Shown: positions 44,165-55,131, counted from the stretch's first letter. The stretch: DNA of 64,000 nucleotides from Eonycteris spelaea (GCA_003508835.1 PUFA01000181.1:434001-498000); one strand, 5' to 3'. Made by a program: numbers and translations. Notes: generated by a model from the sequence alone, not told the origin.

Positions 44165-47100
44165 GTACTGTGTCCCCTCTGCACTCCTGACCTTAGGAAC
44201 TGTCTGTCTCTCTCCTCTAGGAGGGTTTTCCAGAGTTAGCAGGCTCAAGGCCTAAGGACTGGATCACAAATTCTGTGCAATTTGTAGCTTAGCTGTCTGG
44301 TGTGTTTCATGACAATGCAAAGAAAGTTCTACCCTCCCTAAGACCCACATTGGGTTTCTAGGCACATTTCCTCTTTTTACTACCCCAGTTTCTGCCCTTG
44401 ACCAAGAAGTGTTCCAGGTCCCGTTCTCTTCTTTCTTGTCACTCAGCCTCTTCTTTGCCAAAATGGTTGATCTGACCTAGAAAAAGAATCAATTCTGTTT
44501 TGGGTAACCTTAAGTAAAGACAGTTTTGCCTGGAGGCAAAGGCTGGATTTATCAGGCCTCAGAGGTAGGGTTCATCCCTGTATATTCCTGGCCTCTCACC
44601 TTAGAACCCAGCAGAAGCTTTTTTTTTTCTGCCATCTCCAGATAATAGCAGGCTCTTTCTTCGATACACAGGAATAAGACTTAGGTCTTATTATTTTCTT
44701 ACAGAAAAGGTGTTCCATGCAGTGCAGTCTACAGAGAGCATTGCACATGCTGGTAGGCCTGTTTATCTACAGGTTCCTTCCTGGGATAGGTTTACCCAGC
44801 CTACTCTCTGGAAGGTTTCTATCTTCTCATTCTGCCTAGAGCTATCCAGGTTAGTTTTGGTTCATTCTTCCTGGTAATGAACTGGAGTGGTTAGAAACCT
44901 TTTTCATTTATCTATCAGTTTTCTCAAAGCCTAAGGGATTCTTTGTTCAAGCTTTTAGGAAACCCTTCATCGTTTTGCTAAATCCCAAGTGGTTTCCTTG
45001 TCCCGAGTGATCTTAAACCACAGAGAAATAGTCAGCATGTTTTCTTGTCCATAAAATGAGGGGCTAGACTAGTATGCTCTCAAAGATTCTTTCTAATTCT
45101 GCTTCTCTACGAAGTTTAAGTGAGATAGTGTAGCAGCAGGATGACTGAAGACAAACTAACAAAGGGACTTTGGGACGTGAATGATGTTAGCAAGAAAGGA
45201 GGCTGAGTTAATGATATGAAGAACTCTGTTCTAATAGTCAGAACTTGGTCGTAAAGGGAGAACGAATGGAAATATTTGAAGAATAAGTGCTCTTGATTGA
45301 CAGCACATGATGAACTGGTTTCTAAAGGGAGGGGCGGGCAGTGCAAGGGGTAATAGCTTCTCTTATTCTCCACTTCCAGTTCTTCCTACCACACTCCCGA
45401 GGAAGCTCCCATGGACAGAGCCGGATAATCCGAAGGGCATACCCTGAAGACTTTTACACCCAGATGATGGATGAGTGCTACCAGATATGGGCCCAGCTGG
45501 AGCAAGAGACTGGAACCCACTTATACAGGTTTGGATAGGAGTTGGATAGGAGGAGGAATGTCTTGAATCATGGGGCCTGGTGCTTCTAGTATGTGAGGGG
45601 CCAGTGCCATGAACACTTGAAATGCAATGGAGGGACACAGGGTCTAGGGAAGTACCAGATGCATAGAAGCATTCTGCTCCCTGTCACTAGATCTCTCCAC
45701 AGCTCCAGTTGGCTCCTCTAGGCTCTGAGTTCCAGGACTGGATTCAGACCATGTGCCCAAGGCTAGCAGAGGTTGTATCTATATCTCTGTGGAATCATCT
45801 GAGATTCTTTTAAGGCAGGGACTGATACAGAAAAGGAGGCTGCTGTCTTGATTCTTTATATTCCTACTAATATCATAACCTTTCGTACTGAGCGCAGCTC
45901 CCAACTCCCAGAGTGACTCCTATAAATCCACTTCATTCTCTCTGAATACTTCCTCCCATAGGAAAAAAAATAGGGATGCTCTTCAGACCCCCATTGCTTG
46001 CTAGAGAGTGAGCCTGCAGCTCTTTCCTTATTGCCCTCATGGCTCTCTCTAACCCTTAAGACCCTCTCCTCACTGACCTTTCTAACACACATGGAGAAGA
46101 AGGCAGACAACCTGTGAGGGAAAGAGAACTTTAAACACCCACCCCAGTTCCCTTCCCATCTTCTCTGTGGCTTTTAACTGAACTTCCTACAAAACTCTGG
46201 CTCTACCCTACAGGGTGGCAGTTATTTTAATGGCCAGGAACCAAGAGGTTACTGTTCTGTTGCAGAAACCCCATTAACTTAAGAACAAAGTGAAATCCAT
46301 TATGCAAATAGAGCTAGGGCAGCTAATTACAGATTTATTCCAGAGGCAGTTAATGCACCCAGCACCCAAATAAAAGAGCATGTCTTGCTGAGGGGTGGCT
46401 TGGCAAAGGGACCCCTCTCTGTCAGCCATCTGTGAATACTGCTGAGTATCTTGTGCTAAAAGAACTGCTGAGGCCTTGGAGGGCACACTTCTTCCCAGCA
46501 GACAAGGAGGTGACTAAAAGAGATATTAGAAGAGTGTGTAATCTTTCAGATGGAAGATGATTCTGGAGTCAGACAGGCTTGAATGTGCCTTTGTGCTCTA
46601 CTTTTTACCAGCTGTGTGACCTTGGAAAAGTTTCTGTATCTCTCTGTGTCTCATTTTTCACATGGGGGTTTTGTGAGGATTAAATGAAACTCTTACGAAA
46701 TGCTTGGCACAGTGCCTAGAGCCTTTTAATAAATGCAGTTTCTTCTACCTATTCTGGGCCAACTGGTCCTATCTCCATTGAGCCAGGGAGGAAAAAGGGT
46801 GGGAGGAGACATATGGAATGCAGCAACCATGGACATTATGGGGAACGGCTGCTGGAGTGGGAGAGAGGAAAGGGACCCTAGGGAAGGAGATTTTCATATT
46901 CTCACAATCTTCCCTTTTGGCAAGAGGACAGGAATTTGGAAGGACTCTGGAACCAGGCAGTCCTGGCTCTATATATCAGCTCTGACACATTTAACTGTGT
47001 GATTTAGGGCAAGTTATTTAACCTCTGTGAGCCTCAGCTTTCTCATCTGTAAAGTAGGGGTAATAATACCTATTTCATGGGGCTATTGTGAGGATAATTA

Positions 47101-50100
47101 TGTAAAGGGCTTAGAATAGTTAGTACTTGACAAATCATCATCATTATATACTGGCTGCTTATTGTAAGAAACTAAGGATGTTCTAAAAGTCCTTGATACA
47201 TGTTAACTCATTTAATTATCCGCACAACCATTAGAGGGTTGCTACTAAGTAGTCAGGGCCTTAACTTGTTAGTGTAAATCACAGACATGCTATACTCTTA
47301 GTTTAGAGCAGGGCTTGGCTATTTTTACTGTAAATGGCCACATAGTAAGTATTTTAGGCTTTGTAGGCATATGGTCTCTGTTGCAACTATTCAACTCTGC
47401 CAATTACTCAACTCTGCCACTGCAGTGTAAAAGCAGCCACAGATAACATGTAAACAAATGAGCATGGCTGTGCTCCAATAAAACTTTATTTATGAACATG
47501 GAAATTTCATATAATTTTCATGTCGTGAAATATCCTCCTTTTGCTTTTTATCAACCATTTAAAAATATAAAAACCATCTTGGCTTGTGCAATAGACAACA
47601 AGTGTCAGACCTGCTTTGGTCCCTGGGTGGTAGTTGGCTGGCCCCCTGGTTTAGTTACTTTGTGCACCTCCTGTCTCCAAACGAGTTCATGGCTAAATCA
47701 TCCCAGATCAGAAGACTACTAATGCGCATTTATAGACAAGGACCCATCATAGACTTTCTTAAAAGGCCATTCTGATGTCTCATAGCCTCGATTATGAAAA
47801 AGAAAGAGTGAATATGCTTTGAAAAATCTTTCAAGTCCTATAGAGTGCAAGGTGTTATTTTTTTAAAAATATTTTTATTAAAATGTAGCTAATGTACAAT
47901 ATTGTATTAGTTTCAAGTATACAGCATAGTTATTCAACTATACCTGAGGAAGTGATCACCATGATAAATCCAGCAACCATCTGACACTGTACAATGCTGT
48001 CACAATATTATTGACTATATTCCCTGTGCTGTATATCACATCCCCATGACTTATTTGTTTTATTTTATACCTGGAAATTTGAACCTCTTATTCCCTTTCA
48101 CCTTTTAGGTATTATTATATAACATCATCATTAACATCATCATTATCATCATCATCATCATCATCATCGTCATCATCATCATCATCGTCATCCTCAAGTC
48201 CTTTCTTATGGCTAACTTTATTTACTCAGGCACACTAATTTATTTGGTGCTTTTACTTAGTAGGGACACAGAACAGATACTTCCCATTCGAAGTCTTTTA
48301 GCTTTTGTTCTTAATTCTGATTCTCTAAATGATTCATCATCTTTGTGGTTCTTATTCTCCTAGGTTCTTCTGGAAGAACCAGCACAATATCATAAGTAAT
48401 TGATAGATGTGAATGTATTTACTTAATGCTATTTGATGATGATTGGAAAGAAATAACACCTTCAGGAGTTGGTAGTTAAGGTGGTTGTCCAATTCTTTTT
48501 ATTCTGTTCTGCCACTTCCTGTGACAGTGGCATACTAAACATGGGTGAGCTCAGGATATTTGCATATATTCTGGAAACAGACAGTGACACATGTGTCAGA
48601 TCACAAGGTCTGAATCTTTATTATGTGGACAGCCAGGATGCTGATAGCAAGAGCAAATCCCAGCTCTGTGGTCCCTCTCTTTCCTGCCCCGCCTTTTCCC
48701 TTTGAATCCTACTATCTAGCTTCTGACCTGGGCTGCCCCCGCTTAGCTGACAATATCAGACGAGATCACAGCCGTAGGCAGTACAGCTGCTGGCAACCTG
48801 GTGGCCCCCTCCACAGCTGCTGCTTCCTGTGTCTGCGAAGTGTCTGGCTTGTCAGCCACATCCCCTCCCTGGAGCGGTCTTTGTTAACCAATTCCACCTC
48901 GGCCCACTGAGCAGAAGATGAAACGCCAAGAGCTCCTTCAAAACCAACAAAGACAGCAGCCATTACCAAGTCCCTATTAGAATCCCTTCCCCAAGGTGAC
49001 TCTGAGAGCTGGCTTGCCTGGCACTTTTAACCCAGAGAGGAGAAAGCTGGATTCTGGGATGGGAGATGGGAGATGTGGGGAGAGCTGTCTGCCCCTCTTA
49101 ATTCCTCCCCGCTCCATTCTGCCTCCTGTCCTTTTATAGTAACTAGGGGAAATCCCTAATCAACAACTTCCCACATCATGTCTGTGGCTTTAGTTGGGAC
49201 ATAGAGCCAACGAGACCCTTGGGAGGAATCTTTGATTATTTACCTCTTCCTAGTGCTGGATCCAGCTAGGATTGGAAAGAGGGTGCAATTCATAACAAAT
49301 GCTCTGCACTCAGCTGACGGCATTCTGGGAGTGGGATGCTGCGTGCTTTTCAGGGTTCCCTGACCACCACAGCCTCACTTCAAGGTGACTTCTTTCTAGG
49401 CCAGCCCTTACCAGTCATTTCCTTTTCTTTCAATGCCCTTGTCCCTTCTCACCCTTCTCCTTCCCGAATTTTGTATCCTAGGTCTGAGCAAAAAAAGAGG
49501 AGAGGGAGGCCCAGAGCACGGGGGTGAGAAATTGATTCAGAATGAGCAGTCTGTTTGTTGGGATCTAGGAAAGCCATTAAGAAAATAAGCACTTAAATGA
49601 TTTTCAATCTGCCCATGGAAGTCATCTATCTTCATACTGAGGGGAAAAGGCCCATTCTCCAATCCTGGTTTTGATTGACTGATTTCCAATTCTCTAAGCA
49701 TTTCCCACAGGAGCCTCTCACCTATCTCCCATAATGATAGGGCTTTGCATTTCCAGGCAGCGTTTTACATTTATTTCTGATTTGCTCATAATGGTCAAAA
49801 ATCTCTCTCCAATCCAAGGCATTTCGCCAGCAGTGCATGGTTTCCCTCAGGCCAAATAGCTCAGCTATGATCCACGGAAAATGAGAATTTCCCAAACGCA
49901 TCTTCGGACTAGGGGAGGGTCCAGCATCACAGATTCAGATGGAAAATTTCTCACTGTTAGATCAATATCTGGGCTAAGAAATAAATGCCACAGGGGCAGA
50001 GAGCTGGAGCAAAATGATTACGATCAGCACAATTACATTCACCGGCAGAATCAGCTCGCTGATTACTCCTTGGGATGGGGAGCTCCTGCTTCATCCACCA

Positions 50101-53100
50101 CAGGATGGCTTGGGAATGAGAATGTCACTCAGCATTTCATAATTTGACAGATTTGCCCGTTGTCTTGGCACGAGTTCAGTTTCTCTCCACAGAGTACATT
50201 CCTGTACGAGTTCTTATTTCCGGGAAGGGAGGAAGGAAGGAGGGAAACTAGGAAAGAAGGAAAAAAACAAGAAAGGAAGGAGAAAGGAAAGGAACTAAAT
50301 CTCAGCGCATATGAGAGATCGAAGGCTGGTATATTACAGGCGGGGTTAGGATATGCTGCTCTGGAATTTCCTGGCCAGGGATCTGATAGTATGACTGCTA
50401 AGGTTAGGGTTAAGCCAGGTCTTTCACAGAATTTCCCCAGCAACAACCTCATTGGGCAAAAAACGCTCAAGAACATATGCTTGGGTGACTTCTTAATTAC
50501 CTGTGTTGACCAAGAAGTTTACTAGGCAAGTTTTCATTACCTGAGGACCTGAATCTGAAGTTCTTTTAGGGACCACAGGAAAAAGACTGTCTGCTGGCTC
50601 GTGGGGATTTCTCCAGCATCCTTCTCCAGTTTTGATGAGGCAGCGGCACTCATTGCTTTCTCACCAGCAGTGAATGCTGGGTAGGCGGGGGCCATAGCAA
50701 ATGAATTGGGCACGCTGCGCGGCTCTGTGTACTGACACCAGCCTCGGGGCCCACTGTGGCCCTACCCCCTCCCAATCTTCTCTTTAATCCCCCCAACCAG
50801 ATAATGTGGGATTTGGAAGCGTGTAATATCCATGAGACTCCATTATAGGCTATTACGAGCTTTATACGCAGTACCTGGGGGATGCACCAGACTGATGCTG
50901 GCCACTTCGGCTGCTGAAACTAAGAGGGACAACAGGAATGGTTCCAAGAGCCAAAATGACCTTTCCATTGTTTAGATCAGTTTCCACAAAAAGGGAGCTT
51001 TGGGTTATTGTGACAGAGAGATAGAAAGCATTAAAGAGAAACTGCTTTCACTCTCTTAGGGAGTAAGAAACATAGAGGGAAATATAAAAATCATAAATCA
51101 CTGAATTAATTGTTGGGGCCCTAGTAGCCCATCTACAGGTGTTTCTGCATGAAGGTGCTGTTGGCATTTGGGTGGGTGGGATCTTCCTGAGCACAGCAAG
51201 TTTAGCATCCCTGGTCCCTGCCCACTAAATGTGAGTGGCAACCCCCAGGCATTATGACAAGTGAAAAAAATGTCCATGCCATTTCCACATGGCCCGGATC
51301 AGGGACAATACCACTCTAGTGTGGAACCACTAATAGTCCAACAGATCTGTTACAGAGGAGAAGTCTGGGTCTTGGAGCAATGAGCAACCAGAGCAAGGTC
51401 ACGGGGAATGCCAGGACTGGAACCAGAGCCAAATCTGCCAATTTATGATCTTTTCCACAAAACAGGTATCTTCTGGAAAGGACCGAGATACAGACAGCCA
51501 GCCAGAAAGGGACAGAAAATTATATGACAAGAAAAGGGACAGGAAAAAGAGGGTAAAGAATAGAGATGGAAATAGTGATTGGGATCAGGGGACAGGAGGA
51601 AGGGGAAGACATCACATCAAATTCATTGAACACCTACTTCTTTCTAGGTGTGGAGATAAAAGAAAAGACTTAGGACCTCTGCCCTCAATGTCAGGATGGA
51701 TTCTGAGAAGGGGGGATGAAGGATAAGTAAACCTATACACAGTGAGAGCCAAGGGCAGACTTAGGAATGAGCTGGAAGCCAGCTCATAACGCTGGGACTC
51801 TTACAACAGAATCTTGATGACTTTACTTGTTTTTCTAACGTGAGGCTGGGGCTCTTCTTGACGCCTGGCCCTGGCACCCTTGCTGAAGGATGAGAGAGAA
51901 TGGCCCAGGGCCCTGACATACACCTTCACCCTGGTGACTTTGTTTTTGTTTTGTTTTTTAAACAGGCAGACTGGACTACTGCTGCTAGGAATGAAAGAGA
52001 ATCCAGAATTAAAGACAATGCAGGCGACTTTGTCTAGGCAGGGGGTAGAACACCAATGTCTTTCATCTGAGGAACTGAAGCAACGTTTCCCCAATATTCG
52101 GCTGACCAGGGGAGAAGTGGGGCTCTTGGACAAGTTCGGAGGAGTTCTCTATGCAGACCAAGCCCTCAGAGCTCTCCAGGTGATATTGTGCAGTACTGGG
52201 GGCAACATGCCTAGTCTGGGCATCCTGGGTTCCAGTCAGCCATCCCCTGACCCCCTGCTGGATGAGATCTTTTGCCATGGCTGCTTAGGCTTGACCTTTG
52301 AGCAGGGCACTTTTATATACCCTGCTAGGCCTTGTCAATATGGGGGAAGAGGTCTAGGTTCTGTCCTAAGTGAATGACTCTTTCTCCACAAAGGTGAACC
52401 AACCACATACATAACCATTTGCCCTTCCCTACTCTGCTCTTTCAGGATGCAATTCGACAGCTAGGAGGCACAGTGCGTGATGGAGAGAAGGTGATGGAGA
52501 TCAAACCAGGGCTACCGGTCTTGGTGAAAACCACCTCCAAGAGTTACCAAGCTGAGAACTTGATCATTACTGCAGGTCCTTGGACCAACCAACTCCTCCG
52601 TCCCCTGGGAATTGAGCTGCCTCTCCAGGTGAAAGGAGCTGGGTGCTGGAAAGAAACTTTGAAGTCAAATGGACCATATTTGAGTCCTGGGTCTGCCACT
52701 TGCTAGCGGACAACTTTGGGAAATTCATTCACCTCACCGAGCCTCAGTTTCATAACCTGTAAAATGGGGGATAGGGATGTTGCAGAATTAAATTCAGTAA
52801 TATATAGAAAACCCTCAGGAGATGGCCTGGCCTATAGTAAGCACTCAATAAAATGAGGTATTATTAACTCCTGGAGGGAAAAAAGGAAGGCTGGGTACAG
52901 TTACGGGAGAAGACTAAGAATGGGGGAAGAGATAGAGATTCAGAGATTTTTGTGCACCATGATACAATGTAACATGTAGATGAGAATTGGGTGAAAAAAA
53001 AAAAGATGGATGATTTAATCAGGGCATCCAGGCTTGTATTGAAAGCTATAGGACCCCAGAAGAAACTGTTCTTGTTTTAGAGTTCCCTGGCTTTCCCCCT

Positions 53101-54866
53101 TTATTTCCCACTTCCTCTCCCTGCTTTAAGACCCTGCGGATCAACGTGTGTTACTGGAGAGAGAAGGTTCCTGGAAGCTATGGTGTGTCCCAGGCTTTTC
53201 CATGCTTTGTGGGCCTGGGCTTCAGCCTAGCGCCTCACCATATCTATGGGCTGCCCTCCAGGGAGTACCCAGGGCTGATGAAGGTGAGTGAAAGGCTGAG
53301 AGAAGGCTAGCCCTTGCAGATTTGGGGGAGCGGCTGTAACTTCCATCATCAGATTCCATCAAATCCTAGTGGGCAGCAACTACTTGCAAATGCAAGACCC
53401 ATAGTTGTCCTGAGGCTCAGCAAAGGGAGCCCTTCCTTTGCAAACAGAGTGCTGGCGGGGACTGGACAGCTAGGCAACCTGGCGTGGCAACAAGCAGCAT
53501 CTGTCAGGAATGGGGAGGGCTGGATGATGAATGGGGGGCATTCTGTGTACAAGCCTGCCCCAGGGCGGGGCGGGTATGGGGAAGGCTGGCCCTCACAGCT
53601 CACACTGCTCTGATTGGGAGCCAGGTCTGCTATCACCACGGCAACAATGCAGATCCCGAGGAGCGGGACTGCCCCTCAGCATTCTCAGACATCCAAGATG
53701 TCCAAATCCTGAGCTTTGTCAGAGATCACTTACCTGACCTACAGCCTGAGCCTGCCATCAAGGAGCACTGCATGTACACGGTAAGGGTGCAGGCAGCTGG
53801 GCCAGGCCTCTCTCACAGCCCGGAGAACAAGGGAAGGAGACAAACAGACCCTGAGCTGCTCAGGCCAGACTCTGTTTGACCCCTGACACGGTGTGTGACT
53901 TGAAACAAAGGAGTTCATTTCTGTGGGTCGGTTCACCTCTAGCAGAGAGGGCCCATTAGAGGTTATTCATATTCCTTTTCATTAGGAAACTAGGCTTATG
54001 CCTGGCAGTCCTTCACAATGTTTCCCAGAAGGGCTCTAAAAGACTTTTTGGCAAGACATTTTAGTTGAGCAGGCCTTAGGGACAAAGAGAAAAGAGACAG
54101 ATGTCAGCAGGGCCTGAGGCATCTTGGCTAAGTTATTTCACACGCATTAACTGAGCACCTACTGTGTTCATAGCTCTGTGCAAGAAGAGAGGCAGATGGA
54201 CAAATGAGAAAGTCTAGGAACCCAAAGGGGGAACTGGTCACGAAGAGAGCATTCCTATGCTGAATTCCTATTCTTTCTGGAAAAAATTCCGGCTGCGGCT
54301 CCTCCCTTCTGAGCCTGTAGTTCTTCCTCCTCTATCCTCAGAGGACACAGGTGTGATTGTTTCTTTTTAGAATACCCCTGATGAGCACTTCATTCTTGAC
54401 CGACATCCAGAGTATGACAACATTGTCATTGGTGCTGGATTCTCTGGTGAGCCGAAGAAGGGGAGCTGGGGTGCCTTAAAGCTGAACTACCTCAGTGCCA
54501 GGCAAAGTGCTGTTTTCCATGCTCTTAGCTGGCTAGATAGGGGCTAAAGCCTAGATACTGAGTGTATAAGGGTCTGGCAGGGCAATTGGAGAAGGGGCAC
54601 TCATAATGGGAGGCAACTTCTGGCTTTGGGATATGATCAAGAGAATCAAGCCTATCTGGGGGACTGTGCAGAGGACTTCCAGAGGGCCCAGTCCTGTCTC
54701 TGAGGATGCTTGACAACCTGTTTTCCTTCTTCTAGGGCATGGATTCAAGCTGTCCCCTGTTGTGGGCAAGATCTTGTATGAATTAAGCATGAAATTAACA
54801 CCATGCTATGACTTGACACCTTTTCGAATCAGCCGCTTCCCTGGCCTAGGCAAAGCTCACTTTTGA
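44051..54866 (+). CDS. PIPOX: PIPOX, peroxisomal sarcosine oxidase / L-pipecolate oxidase (8 coding exons)
   Basis: Coding exons are 44,051-44,164, 45,380-45,528, 51,966-52,179, 52,446-52,628, 53,131-53,283, 53,625-53,780, 54,371-54,446 and 54,736-54,866. The joined frame has 1,176 bases, encoding 391 residues plus stop, against 390 in human. The enzyme is a covalent FAD amine oxidase of peroxisomes. It converts sarcosine to glycine, and L-pipecolate to piperideine-6-carboxylate, releasing H2O2. Visible landmarks are the FAD-binding GAGIQG (residues 14-19), SHGQSRIIR with the active-site-type His49/Arg53 (compare bacterial MSOX His45/Arg49), CMYT with Cys320 as the expected covalent flavin site (Cys319 in human), and GHGFK (349-353, compare MSOX Lys348). 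All introns are GT..AG and there are no frameshifts. The start ATG has a good context (A at -3, G at +4). The odd feature is the C-terminus AHF in place of the AHL targeting signal. The gene looks functional. Confidence 0.97.
45380..45528 (+). CDS. PIPOX: PIPOX coding exon 2
   Basis: The acceptor CTTCCAG precedes 45,380. The exon encodes residues 39-88 ([20 protein letters not shown] and onward to HLYR). It includes the SHGQSRIIR motif near the flavin, and the donor is ACAG|GTTTGG. The last codon, Arg88, is split (AG + G). Confidence 0.95.
46555..46745 (+). repeat. MIR SINE, well preserved
   Basis: 'gctgtgtgaccttggaaaag', 'tgtgaggattaaatgaaac' and 'cttggcacagtgcctagagc' follow in the MIR order. 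Confidence 0.85.
46925..47270 (+). repeat. MIR SINE followed by a MIR/L2-type fragment
   Basis: A nearly full-length plus MIR: 'ctggaaccaggcagtcctgg', 'cctctgtgagcctcagcttt', 'ggggctattgtgaggataat'. From about 47,165 a second old fragment in the opposite sense follows ('gttaactcatttaattatcc'). Confidence 0.75.
47305..47660 (-). repeat. hAT-type DNA transposon fossil
   Basis: The sequence contains the familiar phrases 'attttaggctttgtaggcat', 'tgtgctccaataaaacttta' and, near the far end, 'tggtagttggctggccccct'. This is a common mammalian hAT-derived element. Subfamily not assigned. Confidence 0.6.
47860..48115 (-). repeat. L1 LINE 3-prime end
   Basis: 'gtattagtttcaagtataca', 'gaagtgatcaccatgataaa' and 'tattgactatattccctgtg' identify the 3-prime UTR of a placental L1 in minus orientation. 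The T-rich start is its tail. Confidence 0.85.
48123..48193. repeat. (ATC)n microsatellite
   Basis: About 24 ATC-type units with two GTC interruptions, directly beside the L1 3-prime fragment. Confidence 0.95.
49690..50170. promoter_or_regulatory. Strong candidate conserved enhancer in PIPOX intron 2
   Basis: Nearly 500 bp free of recognisable repeats, with retained CpGs and dense homeodomain, POU, SOX and GATA-like words: 'ctcataatggtcaaaa', 'aacgcatcttcgg', 'gattacgatcagcacaatta', 'cagctcgctgattactcc' and 'cagcatttcataatttgaca'. Short translated frames across it look like no protein. Its texture is that of deeply conserved developmental enhancers, possibly serving a neighbouring gene. Conservation was not tested. 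Confidence 0.4.
50218..50296. repeat. Purine-rich (GGAA)n tract
   Basis: Imperfect GGAA/GAAA repeats of about 75 bp immediately follow the candidate enhancer. Confidence 0.9.
50640..50930. promoter_or_regulatory. Candidate conserved block in PIPOX intron 2
   Basis: Unique sequence with scattered CpGs ('gggcacgctgcgcggctctg') and AT-rich factor-like words ('aaccagataatgtgggattt', 'ctccattataggctattacg', 'gagctttatacgcag'), the last like a posterior HOX/CDX core. No repeat or exon similarity is recognised. Confidence 0.35.
51605..51770 (-). repeat. L2 LINE fragment
   Basis: Weak reverse-complement L2: 'attcattgaacacctacttc', 'ggacctctgccctcaatgtc' and 'ggataagtaaacctata'. Confidence 0.45.
51966..52179 (+). 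CDS. PIPOX: PIPOX coding exon 3
   Basis: After the acceptor TTTTTTAAACAG, the first base completes Arg88. The exon then encodes residues 89-159, from [10 protein letters not shown] to QALRALQ. The block [15 protein letters not shown] is typical of the DAO-fold oxidase insert domain. The donor is CAG|GTGATA in phase 0. Confidence 0.95.
52446..52628 (+). CDS. PIPOX: PIPOX coding exon 4
   Basis: The acceptor TGCTCTTTCAG precedes 52,446. The exon encodes residues 160-220 ([16 protein letters not shown] and onward to LGIELPLQ). [13 protein letters not shown] is the conserved 'TAGPW' flavin-contact segment of this family. The donor is CAG|GTGAAA in phase 0. A MIR begins only about 16 bases into the following intron. 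Confidence 0.95.
52645..52865 (+). repeat. MIR SINE in PIPOX intron 4
   Basis: Plus-orientation MIR: 'gagtcctgggtctgccactt', 'cagtttcataacctgtaaaa' and 'agtaagcactcaataaaatg'. It lies immediately inside the donor side of intron 4. Confidence 0.85.
53131..53283 (+). CDS. PIPOX: PIPOX coding exon 5
   Basis: The acceptor CTGCTTTAAG precedes 53,131. The exon encodes residues 221-271 ([18 protein letters not shown] and onward to YPGLMK). HHIYGLP (256-262) lies in the substrate-binding region. From memory of human and mouse PIPOX, this exon carries two extra codons near residues 250-253 (GLGFSLAP against GLDLAP in mouse). The donor is AAG|GTGAGT in phase 0. Confidence 0.95.
53625..53780 (+). CDS. 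PIPOX: PIPOX coding exon 6, covalent flavin Cys
   Basis: The acceptor GGGAGCCAG precedes 53,625. The exon encodes residues 272-323 and ends in KEHCMYT, whose Cys320 is the expected site of the 8-alpha-S-cysteinyl FAD link. Relative to recalled human sequence (QILSSFVRDH) one Ser codon is missing here (QILSFVRDH). The donor is ACG|GTAAGG in phase 0. Confidence 0.95.
54371..54446 (+). CDS. PIPOX: PIPOX coding exon 7
   Basis: The acceptor CTTTTTAG precedes 54,371. The exon encodes residues 324-348 plus the first base of Gly349: [16 protein letters not shown], then NIVIGAGFS, the second conserved flavin-binding strand. The donor is CTG|GTGAGC in phase 1. Confidence 0.95.
54736..54866 (+). CDS. 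PIPOX: PIPOX coding exon 8 and stop
   Basis: The acceptor TTCTTCTAG precedes 54,736. The exon encodes G349[19 protein letters not shown] and the tail, ending FPGLGKAHF and TGA at 54,864-54,866. GHGFK carries the Lys equivalent to the oxygen-activating Lys348 of bacterial MSOX. The last codon is TTT (Phe), where human and mouse have Leu (AHL, the PTS1). Confidence 0.95.
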
Positions 54867-54906
54867 CCCCTAACCAGCAGCCTCCCTTTGGTGCACAGGA
54901 GCTGGG

Positions 54907-54912
54907 AATAAA
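54907..54912 (+). terminator. PIPOX: PIPOX polyadenylation signal
   Basis: AATAAA lies 41 bases after the stop codon, followed by GT-containing sequence (GGCTGTGAGATGTTCTTTT) as a plausible downstream element. The 3-prime UTR would be only about 60 bases. Confidence 0.8.
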
Positions 54913-55061
54913 ACCCTTTGCTGGGGAAATCTAAGATGGAGAAAGTGGCTGTGAGATGTTCTTTTCTCCTGGTTTCTTGAGTTCCCAGTAAACACCAGAT
55001 GATTGAATTTACCTTCTTCTTTTCCTGGCCAGCTCCCCAATCCCAAGACTTTTTTCTTTTT

Positions 55062-55063
<2 letters not shown>

Positions 55064-55125
<62 letters not shown>
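55064..55125. repeat. (CT)n microsatellite
   Basis: About 31 CT units, starting 150 bp past the PIPOX poly(A) signal. The minus-strand Arg/Glu repeat frame over it is an artefact. Confidence 0.95.

Positions 55126-55131
<6 letters not shown>

Larger units (their letters stand above)
45529..51965 (+). other. PIPOX: PIPOX intron 2 (6.4 kb)
   Basis: This is the largest intron of the gene. It holds two MIRs, an hAT-type fossil, an L1 3-prime end, an (ATC)n microsatellite, an L2 piece, and two unique blocks at 49,690-50,170 and 50,640-50,930 that look like regulatory elements. I recognise nothing in about 45,530-46,550 or 48,200-49,680. Confidence 0.85.

Noticed and set aside
48123..48193. A CRISPR-like or tandem array of spaced repeats.
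   Set aside because: It is a simple (ATC)n microsatellite in a mammalian intron, with no spacer structure.
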